DNA of 64,000 nucleotides from Agromyces humatus (GTDB taxonomy: Bacteria; Actinomycetota; Actinomycetes; Actinomycetales; Microbacteriaceae), in contig NZ_JAJQPD010000004.1 in the NCBI RefSeq assembly GCF_021228295.1, positions 62,001-126,000 of the forward strand, in the 5' to 3' direction. Both the position numbers and the translations under genes were made by a program. The first letter of the stretch is position 1; every line of letters begins with the position of its first letter. The notes beneath the pieces are model-generated. The model worked only from the letters and a program-made list of their open reading frames with translations, made no database searches and was not told the origin of the DNA. Positions 55,136 through 63,559 of this stretch are shown in pieces.

Positions 55136-55223
55136 GTTTCGCGTCCCCATCGCTGGTGTCGGCTCCCTCGTTCACCGTATCCACCGACCACGCGTGAGAG
55201 AGCCTGTGCAGGCGCGTGGCGGT

Positions 55224-55535
55224 TCATGATCGGGCTCCCGCAGTCGCGAGGGCCAGGTCGAGCGCCTCCTCGCCGTCGGGAGCGCTCGACGCGCCCGAGG
55301 GCAGGATCGCGATCGGCACGGATGCCGCGACCGCGCGCTCGCGCAGGGCGACGAGCTGCTCGGCGAGGTGTTCGCCCACGAGCAGCACATCGGCACCCTG
55401 GAGGATCTCGTCGAGGCCCGACGCGCTCGATGCCTGCGCGCGCACCGAGAGTCCCCGGTCGGCAGCGGCGCGACGGATGCGATGGGCGATGAACGTGCTC
55501 GAGGCGCCGGCGCCGCAGACCACGATGATGCGCAT
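55224..55535 (-). CDS. PTS EIIB-like protein (lactose/cellobiose or galactitol type)
   Basis: 103-residue single-domain protein. N-terminal P-loop-like phosphocysteine motif VVCGAGASSTFIAHR (Cys10 following a beta-strand), then a flavodoxin-like alternation of helices and strands. GAGGAGG lies ahead of the ATG at 55535. MtlA already has its own EIIB domain, so this is an additional IIB with no matching IIC in the window. It may relay phosphate to the divergent PRD regulator or belong to a sugar system elsewhere. First gene of the minus-strand PTS operon. Confidence 0.82.
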   Translation of the reverse strand: MRIIVVCGAGASSTFIAHRIRRAAADRGLSVRAQASSASGLDEILQGADVLLVGEHLAEQLVALRERAVAASVPIAILPSGASSAPDGEEALDLALATAGARS

Positions 55536-55659
55536 CGCCCTGCCTCCTCGCAACCGGCAGGCCGGTCATCGTCGATCGTTGTCGGTCGCGGCGTCACCCG
55601 CTTGCGACGATTCTGCTCCTCAAGCCGTCCCGACTCCAGCAGATCGGCTTCCGCACCCC

Positions 55660-55670
55660 CGGAAATTCCG
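55660..55670. promoter_or_regulatory. Candidate operator in the IIB/regulator divergent region
   Basis: CGGAAATTCCG palindrome followed at once by TTCCG, in the 206-base gap between the divergent IIB-like and PRD-regulator genes. A plausible binding site for the regulator; no independent support. Confidence 0.3.
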
Positions 55671-55759
55671 TTCCGATCACCCGCGGGTCTCTCCGGCGGG
55701 TGGTTGACTTGCTGCACCGCCCGGCGCCGCGTGGCTCGGGCTGCGACACGGGAGCAGTG

Positions 55760-57649
55760 TTGGCCGAGAAGTGGGAGCGAGTCGTCGAGATCCTCGCCGA
55801 CGACGGCGAGTGGACGACCGCGGCCGCACTCGCCGAACGACTCGACGTCACGCCCCGCACGATCCGCAGCTACGTCACCCGGGCGAACGCCGATGGCGCG
55901 ACCCTGATCGTCTCCGGCCCGAACGGGTATCGGCTCGACCGCGCCGCATGGGCTGCTCGCGTCGCCCCGCGCTCGCGCGACACCTCGCCGGCCGCACGCG
56001 CGGTCGCGCTCATCCGCGACCTCGTCGACGCCGACGAGGGGCTCGACGTCTACGAGGTCGCACATCGCCTGCACGTGAGCGAGGCGACCGTCGAGGCGGA
56101 TCTCCGGCGCATCCGCTCACGCCTCGAAGGCACGGGTCTCGCGCTCTTGCGCCGCGGCCCCGTCGTGACGATGACGGGGCCCGAGTCGGCGCGACGGCGG
56201 CTGCTCGGTGTGCTGTTCCGCGAGGAGTCCGCGCGCGGGCACGACGCGTTCGACCAGCTCCGCCGGGAGTTCCCCGAGCTGCCGCAGTTCCGCACGGCGC
56301 TCGTCGCCCGGCTCGCCGAAGCCGGCTACGCCCCCAACGAGTACGGCCTCGGCGACGTGCTGGCGCATATCGCGATCGCCCTCGACCGCGGCGCGCACGG
56401 CCACCCGATCGACGACGCGGCGGCCCCCGCCGGGACATCCGATTCGTCGAGTCTCGAGGACCTGCTCGACTCCCTCATCCGCGATCACTTCGGACGCGCG
56501 ATCGGCGAGGCCGAACTCGGTCACCTGGCACGCCTGCTGGGCACCCGCGCGGCGACCCGGCTCGTGGCGCCCGGTCGTCGGACCCCGCTCTCGACGCGGG
56601 CCGACCTCGTGCAGGCCATCGTGTCGCGCGCCGCCGACGAGTACCTCATCGAGCTCGACGACGACGACTTCATCGAGCGACTCGCGCTGCACGTCGACAA
56701 CCTCGTGGCGCGAGCGAGTGACGAGCGCTACTCGCGGAATCCGCTGACGGCGACGATCAAGTCGGCGTACCCGCTCACGTACGACCTCGCCGTGTACATC
56801 GCGAGCGAACTGGCCCAGAGCGAGGGCATCGTCGTGAACGAAGACGAGATCGCGTACATCGCGATGCATGTCGGGGCGCATCTCGAGCAGCGGCGCGCCG
56901 CGCTCGAACGCGTGCGGGTGGCGGTCGTCGCGCCCGCCTACCACGACGTCCATACGGTGCTCGCCGAGCGGGTGCGCGGCGAGTTCGGGTCCGACGTCGA
57001 ACTCGTCGAGTTCATCGACCGGTCCGATGTCGACTGGGCGACGGTGCGGGCCGAGCTCATCGTGTCGGTGATCGAGCCGACCACACCGGTCGAGCACCTC
57101 GTTCGCATCTCGCCCTTCCCGACCGACGGCGACCTCGCCCGGGTCAGGGCCGAGGTCGCCCGCATCCGCCGTGCCCGCCGACAGGCGCGCCTCGCCGCCG
57201 CCCTCTCGCGCTACATCGCACCCGACCTGTTCGTGCGCGGCATGCGCGGGCACGATCGCGAGGGGGTCATCACCATGCTCGGAGAGCGCATGATCGACGC
57301 GGGGGTCATCGATCGTGCCTACCTCGAGGGCACCCTCGAACGCGAACGCATGTCGTCGACCGCGTTCACGGAGCACCTCGCAGTGCCGCACGCCATGACC
57401 ATGACGGCCAAGCGCACGGCGATCGCGATCGCGATCGACGAGGTCCCGATCGACTGGGACGGCGCGCGCGTCAACGTCGTGGCGCTCATCGCCTTCTCAG
57501 AGGCCGGCCGAGCGGAGTTCCAGGACGTGTTCGACCAGTTCGTCGAGACTTTCTCGGACCGTGGCAACGTGCAACGGCTCGTGGACGGCGCCACCGACTA
57601 CCAGGGGCTGCTCGCCGAGCTTTCACGGCTCATGGAGCCCGAGGGGTGA
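55760..57649 (+). CDS. mtlR: PRD-domain transcriptional regulator of the mannitol operon (MtlR-like)
   Basis: 629 residues from the TTG at 55760, which has GGGAG five bases ahead (GTG at 55757 or 55700 are alternatives). Order: HTH (about 5-60: WTTAAALAERLDVTPRTIRSYV), second HTH (about 85-140), PRD modules (about 185-400, with histidines in LALHVDNLV and YIAMHVGAHLE), an EIIB-like domain (about 410-480), and an EIIA-like domain (about 495-625) with the phosphorylatable His in LAVPHAM. In the IIB-like domain the cysteine position reads VVAPAYHD, so it has lost the phospho-cysteine. PTS-dependent phosphorylation should tune its activity on the divergent operon. Confidence 0.9.
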   Translation: MAEKWERVVEILADDGEWTTAAALAERLDVTPRTIRSYVTRANADGATLIVSGPNGYRLDRAAWAARVAPRSRDTSPAARAVALIRDLVDADEGLDVYEVAHRLHVSEATVEADLRRIRSRLEGTGLALLRRGPVVTMTGPESARRRLLGVLFREESARGHDAFDQLRREFPELPQFRTALVARLAEAGYAPNEYGLGDVLAHIAIALDRGAHGHPIDDAAAPAGTSDSSSLEDLLDSLIRDHFGRAIGEAELGHLARLLGTRAATRLVAPGRRTPLSTRADLVQAIVSRAADEYLIELDDDDFIERLALHVDNLVARASDERYSRNPLTATIKSAYPLTYDLAVYIASELAQSEGIVVNEDEIAYIAMHVGAHLEQRRAALERVRVAVVAPAYHDVHTVLAERVRGEFGSDVELVEFIDRSDVDWATVRAELIVSVIEPTTPVEHLVRISPFPTDGDLARVRAEVARIRRARRQARLAAALSRYIAPDLFVRGMRGHDREGVITMLGERMIDAGVIDRAYLEGTLERERMSSTAFTEHLAVPHAMTMTAKRTAIAIAIDEVPIDWDGARVNVVALIAFSEAGRAEFQDVFDQFVETFSDRGNVQRLVDGATDYQGLLAELSRLMEPEG

Positions 57650-57661
57650 TGCCGACGGCCG

Positions 57662-58489
57662 TCAGGCGATCGGAACGGGCTCGATGCCGAACGGGGCGAG
57701 GCCGGCGGCGCCGCCGTCTTCGGCGGTGAGCACCCATACGCCGCCCGCGTGCACGGCGACGCTGTGTTCCCAGTGCGCGGCGTCGGCGCCGTCGGCGGTC
57801 GTCACGGTCCAGTCGTCGTCGCGCACGAACGTCTCGATCGCGCCGGCGACGATCATCGGCTCGATCGCCACGACGAGCCCGGGCTTCACCGCCGGTCCCC
57901 TGCGGTCGACGCGGTAGTTGAACACCGGCGGCTCCTCGTGCATCGAACGCCCGATGCCGTGCCCGACGTAGTCGGTGAGGATTCCGTAGCTGCCGGCGCC
58001 GCGGACGAAGTCCTCGATCGCCGCACCCACCTCGTTCAGGTGCGATGCGCGCGCGAGCGCCGCGATCCCGTGCCAGAGGGCGGACTCGGTCACCGCCGAG
58101 AGCTGTTCGCGGGCGGCCACGACCTCGGGCCGGGACGGATCGGGCAGCACCACGGTGAATGCGGCGTCGCCGTTCCACCCGTCGAGCTCGGCACCGCCGT
58201 CGACCGAGACGATGTCACCCGGGCGGAAGGGTTGTTCGCCGGGGATGCCGTGCACGACGTCGTCGTTCACCGAGACGCACAGCGTGTGGCGGTAGCCGGG
58301 GACGAGCGTGAAGTTCGGCACCCCTCCGGCACCCCGGATGACCTGATCGGCCGCCGCGTCGAGTTCGAGCGGTGTCGCACCCGCGGCGAGGAGCTCGCGC
58401 GCCCGCGCGAGCGCACTCGCGGTCGTGCGCCCGGCGTGGACCATTGCGCGGAGTTCGGCCGGGGACTTGTAGGGAGAGCGGCGGAACAC
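57662..58489 (-). CDS. map: Methionine aminopeptidase type I
   Basis: Removes the N-terminal methionine of new proteins; 275 residues, type Ia. Metal ligands: the two aspartates in SVDGGAELDGWNGDAAF, His in YVGHGIGRSMHEEP, Glu in AIEPMIV and Glu in WEHSVAV. The substrate histidine is in VNDDVVHGIPG. It starts at a GTG five bases after the adk stop, with no clear ribosome binding site, so translational coupling to adk is likely. Convergent with mtlR, only 12 bases apart. Confidence 0.97.
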   Translation of the reverse strand: MFRRSPYKSPAELRAMVHAGRTTASALARARELLAAGATPLELDAAADQVIRGAGGVPNFTLVPGYRHTLCVSVNDDVVHGIPGEQPFRPGDIVSVDGGAELDGWNGDAAFTVVLPDPSRPEVVAAREQLSAVTESALWHGIAALARASHLNEVGAAIEDFVRGAGSYGILTDYVGHGIGRSMHEEPPVFNYRVDRRGPAVKPGLVVAIEPMIVAGAIETFVRDDDWTVTTADGADAAHWEHSVAVHAGGVWVLTAEDGGAAGLAPFGIEPVPIA

Positions 58490-58494
58490 CGGAG

Positions 58495-59142
58495 TCAGGC
58501 GGCGGCGCCGGGATGGCGCGGGGCGAGCCCGCGGGCCGAGAGTGCCTCGAAGATGCGGTGCGTGACCTCGTCGAGCGTGCCGACGCCGTCGATGCGGACG
58601 ACGACGCCTCGGCTGCGGTAGACGTCGAGGATCGGCGCCGTCTCGCGCTCGTAGATCGCCAGGCGGTTCGCGATGACCTCTTCGGTGTCGTCGGTGCGCC
58701 CCTGCTCGATCGCGCGCTGACGCAGCCGGGCGATGCTCTCGTCACGCGGGACGGCAAGCTCGATGACCGCATCGAGCGACTCGCCGCGACCCTCGAGGAA
58801 GGCGTCGAGGTGCTCGACCTGCGTGCGATTGCGGGGGTAGCCGTCGAGCACGAACCCGGTCGCCGCGTCGTCATGGCGCAGGCGGTCGCGCACGAGTTCG
58901 CTCGTCAGGTCGTCGGAGACGAGGTCGCCCGCCTCGATGATCGCCTGCACGCGCTCGCCGAGTTCGGTGCCGCCCGAGACGTTCGCCCGGAAGATGTCGC
59001 CGGTCGCGATCTGCGGCACGTCGTAGGCCGCGGCCACGAGCACGCCCTGGGTTCCCTTGCCGGACCCCTGAGGGCCGACGATCAGGAATCGGGCCGATCC
59101 GGTTGCGGGAGCCGCGCCGTCCTGAGGCTCTCGATGGGTCAT
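58495..59142 (-). CDS. adk: Adenylate kinase
   Basis: AMP + ATP to 2 ADP; 215 residues. P-loop LIVGPQGSGKGTQGVL preceded by an extra Ala/Pro-rich N-terminus of about 16 residues. AMP-binding region ATGDIFRANVSGGTELG, then VLDGYPRNRTQVEHL and the LID with RTDDTEEVIANRL. The LID has no zinc cysteines. Overlaps secY by 4 bases. Confidence 0.97.
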   Translation of the reverse strand: MTHREPQDGAAPATGSARFLIVGPQGSGKGTQGVLVAAAYDVPQIATGDIFRANVSGGTELGERVQAIIEAGDLVSDDLTSELVRDRLRHDDAATGFVLDGYPRNRTQVEHLDAFLEGRGESLDAVIELAVPRDESIARLRQRAIEQGRTDDTEEVIANRLAIYERETAPILDVYRSRGVVVRIDGVGTLDEVTHRIFEALSARGLAPRHPGAAA

Positions 59143-60461
59143 CGCAGAAGTCCTTCGTAGTGTCGCTGCTGGAGCTGGGCGTCGATCTGCTTCACCGTCT
59201 CGAGGCCGACACCCACGATGATGAGGATCGAGGCGCCGCCGAACGGGAAGTTCGCGTTGGCACCGACGAGGGCGAGCGCGATGAGCGGGATGAGCGCCAC
59301 CACACCGAGGTAGAGCGAGCCGGGCAGCGTCACTCGCGTGAGCACGTAGTCGAGGTACTCGGCCGTCGGCCGGCCCGCGCGGATGCCGGGGATGAAGCCG
59401 CCGTACTTCTTCATGTTCTCGGCCACCTCGTCGGGGTTGAAGGTGATCGCCACGTAGAAGTACGTGAAGCCCACGATGAGGAGGAAGTACAGGAGCATGT
59501 AGAACGGGTGGTCGCCCTGCGTGAGGTAGTTGCTGATCCAGGTGACCCAGGGCTGGGGCTCCTCGCCCGGTGCCGGCTGGTTGAACTGGGCGATGAGGGC
59601 CGGCAGGTACAGCAGCGACGAGGCGAAGATGACGGGCACGACGCCGGCCATGTTCACCTTGATCGGGATGTACGTGTTGTTGCCGCCGTACGTTCGCCTG
59701 CCGACCATGCGCTTCGCGTACTGCACGGGAATGCGCCGCTGCGACTGCTCGACGAAGACCACGGCGACCACGATCAGCAGGCCGATCGCGAGCACCATCG
59801 CGAAGATGTCCCAGCCGCGCGAGATGCCGATCGCCCAGAGCGAGCCGGGGAAGGTCGCAGCGATCGACGTGAAGATGAGCAGCGACATGCCGTTGCCGAT
59901 GCCGCGCTCGGTGATGAGCTCGCCCATCCACATGATGAGGCCGGTGCCCGCGGTCATGGTGATGACCATCAGCAGGATCGCGTACCAGGCGTCGTTGGTG
60001 ATGAGGGCCGAGCACGCCGGGTCGGTCGACGGGAACAGCGCGCCCGAGCGGGCCACGGTGATGAGCGTCGTCGACTGCAGCACGGCGAGGGCGATCGTGA
60101 GGTAACGCGTGTACTGCGTCAGTCGACCCTGGCCCGACTGGCCCTCCTTGTAGAGGGTCTCGAAGTGGGGGATCACGACGCGGAGCAGCTGCACGATGAT
60201 CGACGCGGTGATGTACGGCATGATGCCGAGCGCGAAGACCGAGAGCTGCAGCAGCGCACCACCCGAGAAGAGGTTGACGAGGTCGTAGAGCCCCGACGCC
60301 CCGCCCTGGTTGGCGGCGAGACACGTCTGCACGTTGCCGAAATCCACGAAGGGCGCCGGAATGAAGGATCCGAGTCGGAACAGGGCGACGATGCCCAAGG
60401 TGAATCCGATCTTGCGGCGAAGATCCGGCGTGCGGAAGATCCGCCCGATGGCGTTGAACAC
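59139..60461 (-). CDS. secY: Preprotein translocase subunit SecY
   Basis: Core channel of the Sec translocon, 440 residues with ten membrane helices. N-terminal FRTPDLRRKIGFTLGIVALFRLGSFIP; the plug-region glycine-rich segment; cytoplasmic loop RRIPVQYAKRM; and loop C5 around GIRAGRPTAEYLDYVLTRVTL. The normal spc-operon position follows rplO, but with a 116-base gap holding an inverted repeat (60507-60554). Confidence 0.98.
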   Translation of the reverse strand: MFNAIGRIFRTPDLRRKIGFTLGIVALFRLGSFIPAPFVDFGNVQTCLAANQGGASGLYDLVNLFSGGALLQLSVFALGIMPYITASIIVQLLRVVIPHFETLYKEGQSGQGRLTQYTRYLTIALAVLQSTTLITVARSGALFPSTDPACSALITNDAWYAILLMVITMTAGTGLIMWMGELITERGIGNGMSLLIFTSIAATFPGSLWAIGISRGWDIFAMVLAIGLLIVVAVVFVEQSQRRIPVQYAKRMVGRRTYGGNNTYIPIKVNMAGVVPVIFASSLLYLPALIAQFNQPAPGEEPQPWVTWISNYLTQGDHPFYMLLYFLLIVGFTYFYVAITFNPDEVAENMKKYGGFIPGIRAGRPTAEYLDYVLTRVTLPGSLYLGVVALIPLIALALVGANANFPFGGASILIIVGVGLETVKQIDAQLQQRHYEGLLR

Positions 60462-60506
60462 TCGTCCTCCTGTTGCTCCGTCGTGGAGTCAGTCCATATG
60501 CGGCTC

Positions 60507-60554
60507 GAGCCTGTCGAGACCCCCGTGAATCATACGCGAGGTCCCGACAGGCTC
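60507..60554. repeat. Inverted repeat between rplO and secY
   Basis: 15-base arms GAGCCTGTCGAGACC / GGTCCCGACAGGCTC with one mismatch and an 18-base loop. It is a second REP-like family and shares the GAGACC end with variant B of the first. Confidence 0.7.
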
Positions 60555-60577
60555 GGGCATTCAGTGTTGCAGCGGTC

Positions 60578-61231
60578 TCAGTTGACCGAGCCGCCGGCGG
60601 CGACGATCTTCTGCTCGGCGGAGCCGGAGACCTTGTCGACCGCGACGTTCAGCTTCACCTGGATGTCGCCGTTGCCGAGCACCTTGACGCGCTCGTTCTT
60701 GCGCACGGCGCCCTTCTCGATGAGGTCGGCGACGGTGACGTCGCCGCCCTTCGGGTAGAGCTCGGCGAGCTTGTCGAGGTTCACGACCTGGTACTCGACA
60801 CGGAAGGGGTTCTTGAACCCACGCAGCTTCGGCGCACGCATGTGGTACGGAAGCTGGCCACCCTCGAAACCAGGGCGGATGTTGTTGCGGGCCTTCGAAC
60901 CCTTGGTGCCGCGACCGGCGGTCTTGCCCTTCGAACCCTCACCGCGTCCGACGCGGGTCTTGTCCTTCTTGGCGCCGGGAGCAGGGCGGAGGTGATGCAC
61001 CTTCAGCACCTGCTCGCGGGGCTCCGCGACGTCGGCCTTCTTGGCCGGAGCCTTCTTGGCCGGCGCCTTCTTCGCGGGGGCCTTCTCAGCCGTCGCCGTC
61101 TTCGCGGCAGCAGCCTTGGGAGCTGCCGCCTTCTCGGCGGCGGGCTTCGCGGCTGCCTTCTTGGTGGACGCGGCCTTCGCCGGAGCCTTCTTGGGCTCGG
61201 CGGCCTCGGGGGCCTTCTCGTTCTCTGCCAT
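60578..61231 (-). CDS. rplO: 50S ribosomal protein L15 with Lys/Ala-rich N-terminal extension
   Basis: 217 residues; the uL15 core (about 75-217) has [36 protein letters not shown] and [14 protein letters not shown]. Ahead of it are about 72 residues built of Ala, Lys, Pro and Glu, with repeated AKKAP units like histone H1 tails. The start codon overlaps the rpmD stop by one base, so the extension is real and not a mis-called start. Confidence 0.97.
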   Translation of the reverse strand: MAENEKAPEAAEPKKAPAKAASTKKAAAKPAAEKAAAPKAAAAKTATAEKAPAKKAPAKKAPAKKADVAEPREQVLKVHHLRPAPGAKKDKTRVGRGEGSKGKTAGRGTKGSKARNNIRPGFEGGQLPYHMRAPKLRGFKNPFRVEYQVVNLDKLAELYPKGGDVTVADLIEKGAVRKNERVKVLGNGDIQVKLNVAVDKVSGSAEQKIVAAGGSVN

Positions 61232-61416
61232 TAGTCGATCTCCTCAACCTTCACGAGGTGGGCGACGGTCTTGACGTAGCCGCGGTTCTGCGGGGTGTCG
61301 TCACGAACGACCGAGTCGCCGATGCGCTTGAGTCCGAGGCTGCGCAGCGTGTCGCGCTGGTACTGCTTCTCGCTCACCTTGGACTTGATCTGGGTCACCT
61401 TGAGCTGCTTGGCCAT
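61231..61416 (-). CDS. rpmD: 50S ribosomal protein L30
   Basis: 61-residue uL30, [22 protein letters not shown] then [21 protein letters not shown]. One-base overlaps with rpsE (stop) and rplO (start) show tight coupling. Confidence 0.96.
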   Translation of the reverse strand: MAKQLKVTQIKSKVSEKQYQRDTLRSLGLKRIGDSVVRDDTPQNRGYVKTVAHLVKVEEID

Positions 61417-62132
61417 CAGGCACCTGCCTTCGCTGCTGCGGCGGCCTCGGCCGCCTGGGCCTCGGCACGCAGGAGACGGGCGGGAGCGACCTCGTCGTAG
61501 TCGAGACCACGACGGGCTGCCACTGCGCGAGGCTCTTCGAGCTGCTGCAGGGCCTCGACCGTGGCGTGCACGATGTTGATGGTGTTCGACGAGCCGAGGG
61601 ACTTCGACAGCACGTCGTGGATGCCGGCGCACTCGAGCACGGCACGCACGGGACCACCGGCGATGACACCGGTACCCGGCGATGCCGGACGCAGCAGGAC
61701 GACACCGGCCGCGGCCTCACCCTGCACGGGGTGCGGGATGGTCGCGCCGACGCGGGGGACGCGGAAGAAGTTCTTCTTCGCCTCCTCGACGCCCTTCGAG
61801 ATCGCGGTCGGGACCTCGCGCGCCTTGCCGTAGCCGACGCCGACGAGTCCGTTGCCGTCGCCAACGACGACGAGCGCCGTGAAGCTGAAGCGGCGACCGC
61901 CCTTGACGACCTTCGACACGCGGTTGATGGTCACGACGCGCTCGAGGAACTGGCTCTTCTCGGCGTCACGGCCACCGCGGTCGCGGCCACCCTGGTTGCG
62001 GTCGCGGCCACCGCCGCGACGACCGTCGCGCTCGTTGCGCGCCGGCTCCGAAGCGGCTGCCGTCTCGACGGGTGCCGCTGCGGTCACCTCGGGCTCCTTC
62101 GTAGTGCCATTTTCAACAGATGCTGTGCTCAC
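61416..62132 (-). CDS. rpsE: 30S ribosomal protein S5 with Arg/Gly-rich N-terminal extension
   Basis: 238 residues. The uS5 core (about 57-215) has [36 protein letters not shown] and [13 protein letters not shown]. Before it is a tail of about 55 residues: first acidic, then an RGG-like stretch [20 protein letters not shown]. The GTG start overlaps rplR by 4 bases (GTGA). The C-terminus ends in an Ala/Glu-rich run. Confidence 0.97.
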   Translation of the reverse strand: MSTASVENGTTKEPEVTAAAPVETAAASEPARNERDGRRGGGRDRNQGGRDRGGRDAEKSQFLERVVTINRVSKVVKGGRRFSFTALVVVGDGNGLVGVGYGKAREVPTAISKGVEEAKKNFFRVPRVGATIPHPVQGEAAAGVVLLRPASPGTGVIAGGPVRAVLECAGIHDVLSKSLGSSNTINIVHATVEALQQLEEPRAVAARRGLDYDEVAPARLLRAEAQAAEAAAAAKAGA

Positions 62133-62488
62133 AGGTTGAGCCCTGCCTCTCGCGCTCCATCGGCGATCGCTGCGACACGACCGGCGTACTTGTTGCCGCC
62201 GCGGTCGAAGACGACCGACTCGATGCCGGCCTGCTTCGCGCGCTCTGCGACGAGCTCGCCGACCTTCTTGGCCTTGGCGGTCTTGTCACCGTCGAACGCA
62301 CGGAGGTCGGCCTCCATGGTCGAGGCGCTGGCGACGGTGAGGCCCTTGCTGTCGTCGACGACCTGCACGAACACGTGACGGGCCGAACGGGTGACGACGA
62401 GGCGCGGGCGCAACTCGGTGCCGACGACCTTCTTGCGAAGGCGGGTGTGGCGGCGCGAACGCGCAGCCGTCTTGGTCTTCACAGCCAT
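62129..62488 (-). CDS. rplR: 50S ribosomal protein L18
   Basis: 119-residue uL18 that binds 5S r[38 protein letters not shown], and the C-terminal [25 protein letters not shown]. Two bases after rplF. Confidence 0.97.
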   Translation of the reverse strand: MAVKTKTAARSRRHTRLRKKVVGTELRPRLVVTRSARHVFVQVVDDSKGLTVASASTMEADLRAFDGDKTAKAKKVGELVAERAKQAGIESVVFDRGGNKYAGRVAAIADGAREAGLNL

Positions 62489-62490
62489 GA

Positions 62491-63027
62491 TTACTTACCT
62501 GACTTTCCGGCCTTGCGACGCACGACCTCGCCGGCGTAGCGGATGCCCTTGCCCTTGTAGGGCTCGGGCTTCTTGATCTTGCGGATGTTCGCGGCGGTCT
62601 CACCGACGGCCTGCTTGTCGATGCCCGCGACCGTGAGCTTGTTGTTGCCCTCGACCGTGAACGTGATGCCGGCCGGAGCCTCGACGACCACGGGGTGCGA
62701 GAAGCCGAGCGCGAACTCGATCGACGAGCCCTTCTGGGCCACGCGGTAACCGGTGCCGACGATCTCGAGGCCCTTGGAGTAGCCCTGGGTCACGCCGATG
62801 ATCTGATTGGCGATGAGGGTACGGGTGAGTCCGTGCAGCGAACGCGAGCTGCGCTCGTCGTCGGGGCGGCTGACGAGAACCTGGTTCTCCTCGACCTTGG
62901 CCTCGATCGGGGCTGCGACGACGAGCGCGAGCTCGCCCTTCGGGCCCTTAACCGAGACGTCCTGGCCGTCGATCGTCACAGTGACGCCGGCGGGGATGTC
63001 AATGGGAAGTCGTCCAATACGCGACAT
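62491..63027 (-). CDS. rplF: 50S ribosomal protein L6
   Basis: 178-residue uL6, two repeated alpha/beta domains: [43 protein letters not shown], and the conserved end [27 protein letters not shown]. Six bases after rpsH. Confidence 0.98.
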   Translation of the reverse strand: MSRIGRLPIDIPAGVTVTIDGQDVSVKGPKGELALVVAAPIEAKVEENQVLVSRPDDERSSRSLHGLTRTLIANQIIGVTQGYSKGLEIVGTGYRVAQKGSSIEFALGFSHPVVVEAPAGITFTVEGNNKLTVAGIDKQAVGETAANIRKIKKPEPYKGKGIRYAGEVVRRKAGKSGK

Positions 63028-63033
63028 CAGTGG

Positions 63034-63432
63034 CTACCACACGTAGGCGAGGACTTCCCCACCCACGCCCTTCTTCTCGGCCTGGCGGTCGGTGAGCAGA
63101 CCGCTGGAGGTGGACAGGATCGCGACACCGAGGCCGCCGAGGACCTTGGGCAGCTCGGTCGACTTCGCGTAGACGCGGAGGCCGGGCTTCGAGACGCGCT
63201 TGATCCCGGCGATCGAACGCTCGCGGTTGGGGCCGAACTTGAGCTGCAGCGTGAGGGTCTTGCCGACGCGTGCGTCGACGACCTCGAAGTCCGCGATGTA
63301 GCCCTCCTTCTTCAGGATCTCGGCGATGTGCGCCTTGAGCTTGGAGTTCGGCATGGACACGGAGTCGTGGTGCGCGGAGTTCGCGTTCCGCAGACGGGTC
63401 AGCATGTCAGCGACCGGATCGGTCATCGTCAT
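63034..63432 (-). CDS. rpsH: 30S ribosomal protein S8
   Basis: 132-residue uS8: [35 protein letters not shown], and the C-terminal [31 protein letters not shown] precedes the ATG at 63432. The preceding operon position usually held by rpsN is a 127-base gap. Confidence 0.98.
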   Translation of the reverse strand: MTMTDPVADMLTRLRNANSAHHDSVSMPNSKLKAHIAEILKKEGYIADFEVVDARVGKTLTLQLKFGPNRERSIAGIKRVSKPGLRVYAKSTELPKVLGGLGVAILSTSSGLLTDRQAEKKGVGGEVLAYVW

Positions 63433-63559
63433 GTCAGTCGTTCCTTACGTTCACCAGGTTTCAGGACCCGTTACACGGGGACTGACCTGTGGTGTCGGTT
63501 CCAGCGGGTGCCGGGACCGGGTCGGATGCCGCAGAGCGCGCCCTGCGGCATCCGGAGTC
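63433..63559 (-). other. rplE-rpsH gap with a strong hairpin, rpsN absent
   Basis: 127 bases with no S14 frame. Contains a perfect 10-bp stem GGATGCCGCA / TGCGGCATCC (63524-63553) with a 10-base loop, six bases past the rplE stop. No U-tract, so it may be a processing or pausing structure and not a full terminator. Confidence 0.6.

Noticed and set aside
49880-57649. Mannitol module as a recent foreign island
   Set aside because: GC content and codon choice look the same as the flanks, and there are no integrase, tRNA, direct repeats or IS remnants. An unusual position is clear; recent transfer is not.
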